DNA of 64,000 bases from Sclerotinia nivalis. Taxonomy: Eukaryota > Ascomycota > Leotiomycetes > Helotiales > Sclerotiniaceae. The translations under genes were made by a program, and so were the position numbers. The stretch spans positions 1,426,001 to 1,490,000 of the forward strand of contig JAPEIS010000016.1 in the NCBI GenBank assembly GCA_029531795.1, in the 5' to 3' direction. Each line of letters opens with the position of its first letter. Position 1 is the first letter of the stretch. Below, one piece after another: positions 1 to 11,974 of this stretch. The notes under the pieces are model-generated. The model had not been told where the DNA came from, ran no database searches, and saw nothing but the letters and a program-made list of their open reading frames with translations.

Positions 1-1510
1 TATAATAGTTTTAACAAATAAGGATTTGCTATTTATAGAGTTGAATTGCAATGATTTATATTTATCCATTCCTCGATTTACTGTTTTGCCCTTAGTATTC
101 CTCTACAAGCGATTTTTCATAAAGATTAATCTTTTCCCTATTCAGAACTTTCCTTGACTGAACTGAATATAAAGACAACCTCCTCTAGCTCGATATAATT
201 TTGCTATTGTATTTGATTCAAATACTGTTGACTTTATACCCAATTACTAGTATATCCTCCTCGAAATCCATTGCGATTATTATTAAACCTATTGGTACTT
301 CGAAAAGCCGGAACAGCAGTGTATTGATCGGGAACTAGATTAGTTGAGGCAGCAGTATTGCAATTGGAAAAGGTATTAATAGAAGCTTATTTGCCAAAAA
401 GAAAATTATCATTGATATCATAAATAATATAACAATCAATCTGAAGATGATCGATCCTACTATAATAATTGCAAGAAACCGCAAGATTAAACTTCTTTTT
501 TTTATTTTGTAGATCCTTTTTTTGTTATCCTTTTTGTTTCATTGTATCGAAATCTATAGGATCACTATCAATAATAAATACTTTACTAGAATTTTTGTTA
601 TAATACTCAGCATCACGAAGATTCTAATTCCAAATAGAGAATTTCTTTTGCCAACCATCAACATCATCAGTTATGCAAAAGTTCGAGTTACCAATAACCA
701 AAGTTCGAAGAGGGACTGTAACCTTTTGTTTCATCGCATTAACAATCTCGCGATCAGATTTGTAGCAAGAGTTAACAAAATAAGATAATGTAAAAAAGAA
801 AACCGAAAAGGATTCCTTTGGACTTATAAAAAGCTTATCGAATTTGAACGAAGCTTTCCTTTCGATATCTACAGAGATATATAATTTGTCCAATTTGGCC
901 AAAAACGAAACAGCAGAATCGAAGCAAATAGGATCGTCAACGAATCTAGTGATATCCGTAATACACTCTTATTACACTTAATTATCGAAAAGACTAATAG
1001 TATAACTAATCTTCTTTTGTTCGGAAACAAAAAGTTGTAAATCGATTATTCAACAGAATTACAAATCCAATTTCCAGGACTGATAGTCCTCTTATCGAAC
1101 GAGAATATTAAATCTTTCGCCTTTAAAAACAAACGGGTCCTTTTGAATTTGGCGGGGAATGATCGGTTTCTGGCTAGTGGCAGCATTATTGGCGTTTAGT
1201 TGAGTTTGTTTGCCAGCTAGAGTACAAAGAAGCTCGATATTTTCTGCTTTGAATTCCTCGATCTTATTTGTTTGAGTGGCGATATGAGTAGCTTGAATAA
1301 TAAAACAATCTTCGATGATAAAGAAAACATAATTCAAATAAACAATTTGTTCGTTAGAACCGATAGTGAGGTTTGGCATCACTAAAGCATCCAATTCTGC
1401 TAGGATTTGTATAATAGTAGGCCATTAGCCGAAGACTTGTTGGATTTCGGTATGAATTCCTTCGATAAAAGTAGAAGTCGTACTACCAGCAGATATAGAA
1501 CCAAAAGCCA
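1..1510 (-). pseudogene. Broken gag (start of protease) of family B copy 2
   Basis: The minus strand encodes a gag protein in pieces. An open stretch at 1092-1394 is clearly homologous to the gag open stretch at 41976-42200 of the other copy (shared QTNKIEE and LNYVFF-like blocks), and 624-902 matches 42477-42719. Around 440-480 lies the CCHC zinc knuckle: its His is intact but the first two Cys codons have become Tyr (TGT to TAT), exactly the residues that are intact in the other copy. Further left the frame enters the protease region and leaves the window. Internal stops mean no functional Gag can be made. Confidence 0.8.
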
Positions 1511-1790
1511 TTGTAAAAAGAATTACGATTGCATAAAGTAATCGATAGGGAATTTACGATTGCACAAAACAATCAAAAACAGATACAAAAGTCTGCGAAT
1601 AAATACGATCGTATAAAAGCAATTAGGGATCAAAAGTTGCACAAAAGTAGATAAGAAACGCGACTATACAAAAGCAAGCGAATTACGACAATACGAAAGC
1701 AATCGAAAACAGATACAAAAGCCTACAGATGATTTGGCAAGATTAGATCACTTCGTAAAGTGATGGAACCTTTAAAAGGGTAGTACAAAC

Positions 1791-1953
1791 TATCATGGTA
1801 AGGGAAAAGGTATATGTAGATTTGATCTATTGTTGTACTACGAGGAGGAGAAGAAGGTCAAGGAGGTAACCTGACTATATAGAAGTGAGTGTATGCATAT
1901 GTGCCTAAGGCACACATGATCACGTGCAGGTGAAGGGAGATAAACCCGTAACA
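1791..1953 (-). repeat. 5' LTR of family B copy 2 (163 bp)
   Basis: The reverse strand begins TGTTACGGG and ends near ATGATA, and it matches both LTRs of the element at 41327-48181 in length (163 bp) and sequence. It carries the palindromic motif around GCCTTAGGCAC, a TATATAG box, and GTAGTACAA (plus-strand positions 1833-1841). Two nucleotides beyond the LTR, at 1780-1788, lies the complement TTGTACTAC, a probable self-priming primer-binding site; here the 9-nt match is perfect. Confidence 0.92.
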
Positions 1954-2805
1954 CAACCAAACAGACGGAAAAGCTCAAGTAAATCCAAAGAATCGAAGAT
2001 ATTGATTCTCCTAATATGAATCTGATATACCTTGTATACAATCAACTTCTTAAACCATCGGGTTCATCTCGAGATACTATTATCTCAAGTATAGATACCA
2101 TCACACACCCACCACACCATACGATCTCCCCAGCCCAGCCCATCCCGTCGCACCAAATCGAAATCAAATTAAAAATAGATAAAAATAGAAAACAAGACCT
2201 TTTTCGTATCCACATCCTACACATCCTGCATATGCATATGAGGTGTGACTGCATGAACCATTCATTCATATCACAACACCGACATCTACCGAATTTAGAA
2301 ATCTTGTTTTCAGAAAAATTATACTTCTTCGTCCATTTTTCTTTGCAGCTGTTTCTCAATGAATGTATTTTTAGAAGAAAAGTAAAAGAAAAAAAAAATT
2401 TACATTAAATACAATAATCTTCCCACGAAAGAAAATGAAGTAGGTAATTATCAAGTAAAATATATCTGTATCTCTCAGCCTAACTAGCTCAGCTCAGAAC
2501 GACATAGCTAAAAAGAGCCAATAATCCAATAAAGAGACATAGGTATTGCCCGTAAACAAACAAACGTAGGCAACGACAAATATATTGTAACCCTAGCATG
2601 CGAAGTGCGAAAAAGGATTCCGGAAGACCCATCGATTGTTACAAGCGTCATTTCTGAGAGTAGATGACCCTTTCAATACAAGAAGCGATACGATTCACCT
2701 CGAGAGATCTGCAACTTTCCTTTCGCTTCTGGATTAATATATTGAGATTGAGCAATATTGATTTTCTGTTCAAGTTTCCTTCCGAATATTCATTCATGCC
2801 AAGTA
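1954..2805. other. Intergenic / 3' flank of the conserved small protein gene
   Basis: There is no recognisable gene between the LTR and the stop codon of the minus-strand gene at 2806. Overlapping open stretches on both strands (about 2016-2408) have no familiar motif and a CA-rich composition. The base composition is normal for the gene-bearing segment, unlike the element to the left. Confidence 0.6.
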
Positions 2806-3693
2806 TTAATCGGTAATAGGTGAAGCGTCGTGTTTTCCCACGAGAGTCCATCGAGTTTTCTTGGATGTGGGTGGTGCGACAATGACTGGAGCTGGTTTAG
2901 GTAGTTGATTTTGTGGTTTTGACATGATTGGTGCTTCGCCCAATTTTCGCGTGGTACTGGTGTGTAATCTGGTGAAAATATCATGGTCTTCAAATACGAC
3001 TGGTTCAGGTCTGAAGGAATGTCTAGGTCGTAGTCTTCGTGGTACACTGGACGCTATTTCTAGATCATCGCCAGAGGAGGATGAAGAAGATGATGATGTT
3101 TTCGTACTGTTTCCGGAACTAGTAACTGGGGATGTAGCTTTACAGAACGGTTAGTAATTGTTTAATGTTGAGTATTAGGATAGATGTTATGAATTACCTT
3201 CACTTTGTCCACGACTAGATAATGGACTTCTACCAATAGCAGAATCAATTCCATGATTTGTAGATTTGGTTTTGGTGGGTTGTTGTGTCCGCGATTGAAG
3301 TTTCTCTGTTAAATATGATATGTCACCCATTCGGTTATTCCATGTGGGATTGTAACTGTCGTGAGAAATGGCGCGTGGTAGAGATGGAATGACAGAATTG
3401 GATTCAGTTGTATTATTCATGGATGATATAGTGGATAAAGTACTATGAGTGCGACTGATGGTCATCTGACCTCTTCGTTTATGATGTTCTCTGATTTTTG
3501 TTCGATCTTCGTTTTTCCATGATGAAGGTGCTCCAGAAAGTGCATCGACTGCAGCATGTGTTGGAATATGTTTGTATGGAACTTTAGTAACTTCTTCCTC
3601 CGATTTCTTTTGTTGATTTTCTTCCGCGACGGCCTTTTCCTTATGTTGTTGAGCAGCTTTTTTGGAGCCTTTAATCTTTGAGAATATCGACAT
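2806..3693 (-). CDS. Conserved small fungal protein of unknown function
   Basis: Two exons on the minus strand: 3693-3198 and 3137-2806, with a 60-bp intron (GT at 3197, branch TTACTAAC, AG at 3138), give 275 residues. I chose the ATG at 3693 because the protein from there begins MSIFSKIKGSKKAAQ, a basic conserved-looking start; an in-frame ATG further upstream (3828) precedes low-complexity residues. Around residues 40-85 it reads KHIPTHAAVDALSGAPSSW and then a basic stretch with HKRR; the middle is Ser/Thr-rich with a poly-Ser run, and the C-terminus ends KKTRWTLVGKHDASPITD. It has no signal peptide or membrane segment and is probably largely disordered. I recall similar proteins in related ascomycetes but know no function. 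The splice restores a long C-terminal frame, which supports the model. Confidence 0.82.
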
Positions 3694-6600
3694 TGTTGCT
3701 TCGAAGTTTGATTTATATGTTATTGAAGAAGTTGAAGTGGAAGTCGAAGTAACAGGAAAGTTATTTAAAGGGATCTGATTGATTATAAGGTAATGTGAAG
3801 TGTGAAGTATGAAGTGTGAAGTGCTCAATAAGGTGAGATGAGGTAGAAAGATGTTAATATTAATGTTTAAAAAATAGTAAATGATTTGCAGAAAGCCTTT
3901 AATATATGCAAACTACACTGCGCTGACTTAATATAACCGACCGTGATAGTAGCTTCACCAATTTGAGATTCGATGATCTACTAGTTACTAGGTCGGTATT
4001 AATGATTTTGCAGGGGTATAATGATTTGATATATATATATATATATATATTATGGACGGATCGAAGGCGTATTTGATAGTGTCGATGGTAGCATTGTCGG
4101 TAATGTTGCTTTTATGTACCGTGAAAGAAAATGGTGTTAGAAAATTGTAACGTGGAAGATATTGGCGTGAAACTTTATTAACAAGCTGGAAAGGTTTGGA
4201 AACCTGTTTAACTCATTAGTTCTTCTTAGTTCAGGAACGGTTCCATGAACATGAATAATGTTTCAGAGAAGGATGACCTTTATTCCGAGAAAATGAAAAA
4301 TTGTCTTGATTTGTGGCTATTTCTCGTCTCCTCGTACTAAACATATGATTAAACAATCCAAGATGACTAATAGATATTTTGAGGTTATTGATCTTGTCTT
4401 CGCTTGGAAGGGACAAAGGAGGGAAAGTCCGTTTTGGTGATTTTGGGTAGGAAATCCGAATTAGAAAACCATTTGATATCAGCCTTTTATCGAATTATCC
4501 TAGGGATTATGTATGATGAAAAAATAAGTGGTGGAGGTATACGATAATGTTTCGTAGATGTGCCGACGGTTTTAGAAAATAATATATTAACTGTAGGTAC
4601 TGCACCAAATATGTACACTGTACTGCTTGCTGTATTGGTTGTATTGGCTGTGTATCACAATCCCATGTCATACAAGATATAGTGTTTTTGATTAAAAGTC
4701 CGATTATCAGCTGGATAAGAATCCAGCTGAACTTTATGGGAAATGCAATAGATGTAGGAAATTCTGATAAAGGGGGGATAAACTTGATTTTTATTTGACT
4801 TCAAAAGGTGGTCTGACCATCTGAAAGATGCCCATGATGCCTCTATGAAATTGATACCTTACTCTTGTACCCGTTCTTGTAACCGTTTTTGCAACCTTTT
4901 CCTTCCTATTTACCTACCTAGGCATGTTGCCTGTATCGTGCTTACTCGGAAACATCCATAGATCTGTAACATCTCAAATCCCATCAAATACCTACCTAGG
5001 CAGACATTATCCAGAAACCATAGAAATATGCACGTCAATTCGACCACAAAGGTGGTAATCATTCCAATCCCCTGTTATCTTCTTTTAACACATCGATTCC
5101 TTCGTCCCATCGTCATCACTTGTACCTAGTAACTGATGAAAGCTTTTTTGGTTGCTATATAATTTAAACCGTATGCGTCCTGCTCGTGCATCGGAAACAT
5201 GTAAGACTTATGGGATGCTAGGCATAAACTTTTGCATGCAGCGCAATATCGTCGCCGATTAAGCATACTTTGAATATTTGATAGACTGATATGGAGCACA
5301 AAACTTTCCAGGTTGGTCCAGACATTTTGAACGCCTCGTGTTCTTCTAGTTAGAGTCCCATCTTTTGAGTGAATGTCTTGGCTCCATCTACCTATTTATT
5401 CATTTTTGTTTGGAAGGCAATAGGGAAACAAATGACCCATAAACACTTCGATAAGATTATTTAGCCTTGATTTGTTGAGCCTCCATATCATAAAGGCGTA
5501 CATATTAAACTCTTCTACAATAACTCGACGTACGGGAGAAGTGTGTTCAATGACTGGGATGGCCGGGTGGGCCGGGTGAGAACCTTCAATCTTCGTTTGT
5601 TGAGTACTAGTACTTTGGAACTCCCGGGGTCCTTAGTGATCCTTAGTAATTCCTCCATGTGTCGAAGGGTACTAGGTAGATAGACACAGAGCATTGCCGA
5701 ATTAATTTTTGGTAGCACTTAGCACCAGTACTACGAGAAGTATGCGAAAATAGTCGTATCGATGGTGCTTGTTAAAAGGATTATTATTTTTCATAGCCCT
5801 ACCGTGGCCATGCAGTACATACCCTAGGAAGTAGGTTTAGAGGTTAGCATATAGTTAGGGTGACCGGACCCATGAAAGAACCCACTAAAGAATTTTCCGA
5901 TGAACTGGAACCACCCGTGCGAAGCGGAGCTGAAAGCCTGAAACAGACTCTTCAGTCGGAAATAATTAGATCGCCATGTGGGAAATATATTTGTAAGTAC
6001 AGAGGTAGAAGAAGTCAGTTAGTAATGTCACTGTGTAGGAACTTGAATAGGGCTCGAAAATAGGTGGTGAATCTGTATGAGTATAAGTCATATACACTGT
6101 ACAGTATCTCCGAAGAAAGAAAAAGAAGAGCAATGGAAGCTTCGCTTTTTCAAATCACGATCAAAGAGGAACTATTACCATGTCGTAATAGAACATTGAA
6201 CACGCCTCTGAGAACTTAGGATTAACCACCACAGTGTTGAACCATGCAAATACCGATCGAGGCTGAAGCCCGGCCTCTTCCCTGCCCGTCGTGTTCACTT
6301 GCAGGCTGGTGCAAAGATTAATCAGTATAGTGAGCATACCACCAAATATTGAGTCGCTGGTAGAATATTTAAGTAGATTGAAGGAAGGTTTTGTTGATCG
6401 GCGAATACCAAGGTTGTCGTTTATCAGGAACGGGAGGGGAGGTTGATAATGCACTGCACAGACACTATCCTGTTAAACTCTTTTGAAACGTCTCAATCTT
6501 AATGATCGACCTACTAGGTACAACTGTCGCCTCCCGTGTACGCATATGAGCCATATTTTGCTAGTAACACTTGGTATGCATGATGCATAACATAACATAC

Positions 6601-9008
6601 CGGTAAAGATGAATGACTAGCCTGGCCCGTCGTCTATTTATAAGATTATATTCTTTCTTTCCAAAAAGGTACACAGCACAGACTTTGGGGATCTTGGATC
6701 GTTCCAATTTCTGAAACCCCTGAAATGTCCGTAGCCCGATAATAAGTTGTGAAAACGTGTTTATTGAGCTAGGCCCAGCTATTAGATAGGTAGCTAGAGG
6801 TGAAAAGTGTTTATGGGTTAAATTCTAAGCTGGATTGGGCATATCTGATATGGGGTTGCGCTGGGTCTCATTATTACTTTTTACAATAATTCCGAGAGAA
6901 AGTTGGACGAGACCCTTTCTTGGATCCCCGCCTCTCCACACGTTTTTTCTTCAATTATGCCCAAACCATTCCCTTTTTGGTCTCTAATGATTTTGACTAC
7001 CAATATGAGCTACTATACAGGGGTCTTTCCCACAGCCAAGAGCAACGTTAAGTCTGCTGTAACCGAAATACTTAATGAACTATCTAGGAGAGTTATCGGA
7101 GAAAAATACCATTTTTCCACGTTTTTCCTTTTGCTTAACCTTTAGTTACACAACAGCTACTGGTAGTATAGCTCAGTAGTTTCCCAAAATCCATCTCTCA
7201 CATGTTTTCTTCTCTCAGGATAACCGAGGAGGGCCTCAACTGGTGAAGGTCTACTCAGAAGATCTCGCTACTTCCACATTATCAGAACCTATTCGTCTCG
7301 TTTTACCGATTGATATTTGTGTGCATGGTAGCTATACTGAGGATGAGGGTCTGGAACCCTCTTCTCCTAGCATCGGTAATTTTTAAAGTTCGATCTGAAA
7401 AGGTTTGATGTGAAAACGGGTACGCCAGGAACACAATAGGCGGCACGGCGAGGTATCAAAAAAGTAAGGGCACTTGAGTGGTTGCAAAGACCCTATGATG
7501 AACTCAGTTGTTCAGTGCATACTTGCATATCCAAATCCTACCTAGTTCATTCCCAATCACCAAAAGATAAGGATTGGCAGTAGAGAAACTCAAGAGGCTA
7601 TTGAAATCTAGACATCTTGCTAGACGTAATGTCCTGGTAAACTCACTGATTGAGGGTGATTGAGAAATCCGCCATGATATTGTGAGTAGATGTAATCTTA
7701 CTCGAGACCCCAACATCATTACAGGATCCCTTCGTTTATCGGGCCCTTACGAAACTATCAGCAGAAGACAAACTGGGGCTGAACAATACCTACACGCAAT
7801 TTCAATCGAATTTCTTGATGGAAGAGATTCAAACACTTACCTGTATCTAATAACTGTTTTATACAAACATTTCTCCAACATCTCATCTATCCAAAGATTT
7901 GAACAGCTTCTTCCTTCTTCCCCACCACAGTGCCCTGCACCGACTTCCGTTCAATCAATGCATCGGAAGCTGATCCTGGTCAGACAAGGGATAGAAAAGT
8001 TGAGGATTGATAAAATCCATTTGAATATTCCCCATGTCTCAAGAAGCGCGTGAAACTAATGCCGATTGAAAAGGTCCATAGATTATATATCAAAGTTAAA
8101 TTCGTCTAATCACTTGATTCTACATAGGATATTCATGCGATTCGCGGTTTTGCATACAGGAGGTGTATACTATTAGATGAAAAAGAGTTTCAATATAACT
8201 CCTCGGTACAATTCAGTACAGTACAAATACTCCGTACACGAAGATATTTCGCTTGGAAATTGTTTATCATCTCCAAATTTAAAACACCAGCACAGAACAT
8301 CGGGTAAGATCACGATTGGTTGACTGAAGAATGAGATTGGACCTCGGAGCGAACTAAAACTGCACACGTGATAGCGGGTCCAAAAGTTGAGAGATTCAGA
8401 TGATCCCACCTTGATAAAATCAGTGTTCAAATTAATCATAATATATCGTACAAGATCTAAGGGTCCAACGACATAGATTAAAAAAGAGTAAATCAATTTG
8501 AAGTTCCAGTATTATCATATTCTATATGTCTAGTCGTCGTTGTTGTTGTTGATGTTGTCGTTTGAGCATCAATTCTATATTTATCACATCTTGATAGAAC
8601 TTGCTTGCCTCACATTACCTGGCACTTCTTTAGCGAGAAATTGAATGTAAGGCGTGTAAGTTTAGAAGTTCCACTCACAATTTCATCATCCCGAGCCCGC
8701 ACGCCAACAAGCACTTGAATTAACCGGCACAACAATCCGAAACCCATCGCAATTCAATCTGATTAACCTCTCAAAGTAATCACTATACGGTCGCTTACTA
8801 CATTCAATTCTTATCTCATCGCGAAGAGGTCACTTCGACGCCTTAACCAACTTCTCAGTTACGCGCGACTTCGAGGCGCAAACAATCCACTGTGGCGTCC
8901 GTTCTCACTCAAACGCAGTCGCAACTGTCCCTTCAACAACACTTGGATATCTCATCCGAGGTATTGGAATACGTCCAAGAGGAACTGGAGGGGGAACCAC
9001 AACTTTTA
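3694..9008. other. Long gene-poor spacer with mixed composition
   Basis: About 5.3 kb without a protein gene I can support. It is not strongly AT-rich and not RIP-like. Short open stretches (for example 5860-6063 +, 6161-6454 -, 7682-8053 +, 8173-8496 -) show no known motif, no obvious intron-linked continuation and no conserved character. Short CCTAGGTA-like and ACTAGTAC-like motifs recur. The last few hundred bases should contain the promoter and 5' UTR of the Psy2 gene. A non-coding RNA gene or a decayed gene cannot be excluded. Confidence 0.5.
4029..4050. repeat. (AT)n microsatellite
   Basis: An uninterrupted run of about eleven AT dinucleotides in the spacer upstream of the small conserved protein gene. 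Confidence 0.9.
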
Positions 9009-11974
9009 ATGATGGCGCAGGCAGGAGGGCCTATTGAAAATCCGCCAAATGACAAGAGAAGAGTCAAGGTCTATGAGTTGCGCGATGGCGACTGGTTTGA
9101 TAGAGGTACTGGCTTCTGCAGAGCTGATTTCATGGTTGTATGTTTACCTTTCTTTCTCAATCTTCATGCAGACACCTATTTGCTGCGCGGCTGTTGTTCT
9201 TATCCTTATCCTTCTTTCCACTACCTTCGGGATTTGTTGCCTAATCACCTTGAATATATATAGGATAATGGCCCGGAAAAGTCAGATCCTACAGTAATGG
9301 TGCAATCGGAAGATCAACCAGGTCGTATACTCCTTGATACGAAAATAGTTAAAGCGGATGGATTTCAGAAACAGCAAGGTATATTGGATTAGCGCATGGT
9401 TACCACATTTCATACTAATGGATCTTTTCCAGAAACTCTCATAGTATGGACAGAACCGGATAATGAAATGGATATGGCTCTCAGCTTTCAAGAAGCCGAG
9501 GGTTGCGCGGCTGTTTGGTAAGTGGCATATCGCGATCAGCGCGTTATTGTATTGTGGCGCATTCGACTGATCGTTGTCACAGGAGATTTATCAATAACAT
9601 ACAATTGACCCTCAGTGTACCTGGAGGTATCAGTGTAGAGGGTAAGTTGAGCAACCTTCCATGTCTCCGATTGTGGCATTCTACCTGCCGTTATGATACT
9701 TATAGTTTTCTTCAGAAGATAGTATATCAGACGATCTCATCCCTGAGCCAGTGATTCCAACATCACTCCCCAATCCTTCACTTGGTAACCTGCACGAATT
9801 GGAACAGCAATTTAGAGGATTGAACAGCACAACAGGTGGACGCGAAGCCCTTACGAAATTGGTTATTGGTGAAAATTATATCCGGAGGTTGATACCTCTA
9901 GTCGAAATGGCCGAAGACATGGAGGATCTACCGAGTTTACATCGACTTTGCACCATGATGAAGATAATCATATTGTTGAACGACAGTTCCATAATTGAGC
10001 ATATCGTAACGGATGAGGTAGTCATTGGTGTTGTCGGCGCTTTAGAGTACGATCCGGATTTCCCAAGCCATAAGGCCAATCATCGGCTTTGGTTAGGCAA
10101 AAAGGATAGATATAAGGAAGTTGTTGACATACCTGATGAGAACGTGATGAGAAAGATCCATAATACAAATCGGCTACAATATCTCAAAGATGTTGTACTC
10201 GCCCGGATCTTGGATGACCCAACCTTTTCGGTTCTCAATGGCCTCATCTTCTTCAATCAAGTCGAAATTGTTCAATATCTGCAGAACGATGCAACAGTCC
10301 TTAGAGAACTTTTTGGAATTTTCGGATCACATGAGACAGATCAGGAAAGGAAGAAGATGGCCGTCTTATTCATACAACAGTGCTGCGCTATTGCGAAGAA
10401 TTTGCAACAACCAGCACGGCAAACGTTGTACAACAACTTCTTAGGACATGGTCTGTTATCTGTTATTAACTTTGCTCTTCGACATAACGATGTAGGAGTA
10501 CGAGTAGGAGCCACAGATGTGTTGGTTTCTATGATCGATCATGATCCTCAAATGATTCGTCAAACCATATTCCGACAAATGAATGAGAAGCAAACCCCGC
10601 TAACTGATTCTCTCATTGATCTTCTTCTCGTAGAAGCTGATTTGGGTGTAAAAGCTCAAATAGCGGATGCGATCAAGGTTCTTTTGGATCCAGGCAACCA
10701 CATTCCACCACCAGTGGAAACACCCGCCAAAGCCAACGGTGAAGTTGCAGCTAGACCTCGGCCTCAAGTAGACCCTCAGCATGAACTTTTCCTTAATCAT
10801 TTTTATGAAGAATCGGCGAAGAGATTATTTAAACCTTTAGTGGATTTGAAGGGGCGAGAGGATATGAACTTCACTGTCCATCAAGTATCTTTATTCATCT
10901 ATTTGATAGAGATCCTTTGCTTTTTCATCAGGCAGCATATGCACCGCAGTAAATATTTCGTGTTATCAGAAGGACTAGCTCAACGTATTTCTCAGCTTTT
11001 GGGGAGCCCAGAGAAATATCTGAAATTAAGTAAGTTTTTGTGCCCTTAATTGCCATAAGCCTTACTGACAAATTCTAGCTGCACTGAAGTTTTTCCGAAA
11101 TTTAGTTGGTTTACAAGATGAGTTTTACAATCAGCAGATGATGCAAGATCATCTCTTTGAGCCAATTTTAGATCTTGTGATTGAAACAATGCCTCGAGAT
11201 AATCTTTTGAATTCAGCATGTTTGGAGTTCTTCGAATTCTTCAAGCATCAAGGTTCTAGTCAAACGGATTTGATCAGTCACTTAGTGGAAAACTACCGAG
11301 AGAAACTCGAGTCAATCACCTACATTGACACTTTTAGAACTTTCGTACATAGGTATGATAACAGCGAAGGATTTTCCTCAAATATGGAAACTTCCTACCT
11401 CGACACCGAAGATGAAAGTCCGAAGAGACCTGAACTAGGTAGAGGCAGTAGATGGGGCTCAGGTATCAAGGACTTAGATGCCGAAGAAGAAGCATATTTC
11501 AATACCTCAGATGATGAGGAGGATAAATCTTATGATCGGAGCTTGACAAATGGAGCGTCACTTGTCTCGAAACCTTTAGTTGATTATCCATCTGATGAAG
11601 AAAATGAAAATTCGGAAAACGATGTTTCTGTGGACATAACCTCTGCTCCACTCTGCCAGAGCCCTTCACTAAAATCACTTGCTTCAAAATATTCCAGTGG
11701 GGGCGAATTAGTAATGACTCCTACTTCTTCCACACCTACACCACCAGAAAGATCATCGGAAAAGCGCAGAAGAGAAGAGGATGAGGAAGATGAACTGGGC
11801 AAACTTTCCAATCACAAACGAAGAAGTTCCACAAGTTCAAACAGCAGTGTGGTTAGGAGGAAACAGAGCTTCAACAAAGCTCGAGATGGTGGTAACGGAC
11901 CTAAGAAAATTGCAATCAGTTTATCTCCAGCTATCAAAACTGGTGGTGGCAGCCCTGGTGGCAGTGCGAGTTGA
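9009..11974 (+). CDS. psy2: Protein phosphatase 4 regulatory subunit 3 (Psy2/SMEK)
   Basis: Regulatory subunit that directs the PP4 catalytic subunit to substrates, known in yeast for dephosphorylating checkpoint targets after DNA damage; nuclear. Six exons: 9009-9137, 9264-9378, 9433-9517, 9583-9641, 9716-11029, 11079-11974, all with GT-AG introns and phases that add up, giving 865 residues, usual for fungal Psy2. Domains: an EVH1/PH-like N-terminal domain (RVKVYELRDGDWFDRGTGFC, then ILLDTKIV and TLIVWTEP), the SMEK core of helical repeats from about residue 150 to 600, and an acidic, Ser-rich C-terminal tail with basic KRR clusters and a GGGSPGGS end. The start is uncertain: the frame is open for another 39 codons upstream (8892-9008) with protein-like sequence but no ATG; I use the first in-frame ATG, 9009. 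Confidence 0.93.

Larger units (their letters stand above)
1..1953 (-). mobile_element. Ty3/gypsy element, family B copy 2 (5' part)
   Basis: This is the 5' portion of an LTR retrotransposon read on the minus strand: LTR at 1791-1953, then leader and gag running leftward off the window. Position 1 corresponds to about position 43371 of the complete family-B copy at 41327-48181, and the two copies align throughout. The 5 bp outside the LTR (1954-1958) read CAACC; the matching target duplication would lie outside the window. Differences from the other copy are mostly transitions, as RIP produces. The flank on the right is ordinary gene-bearing DNA, so this copy sits at or near an edge of a repeat tract. 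Confidence 0.9.

Noticed and set aside
5860..6063. 67-codon plus-strand open stretch
   Set aside because: Protein-like composition but short, isolated and without family features.
7682..8053. 123-codon plus-strand open stretch
   Set aside because: No conserved motif, no splice-linked extension, and overlapping frames are equally open.
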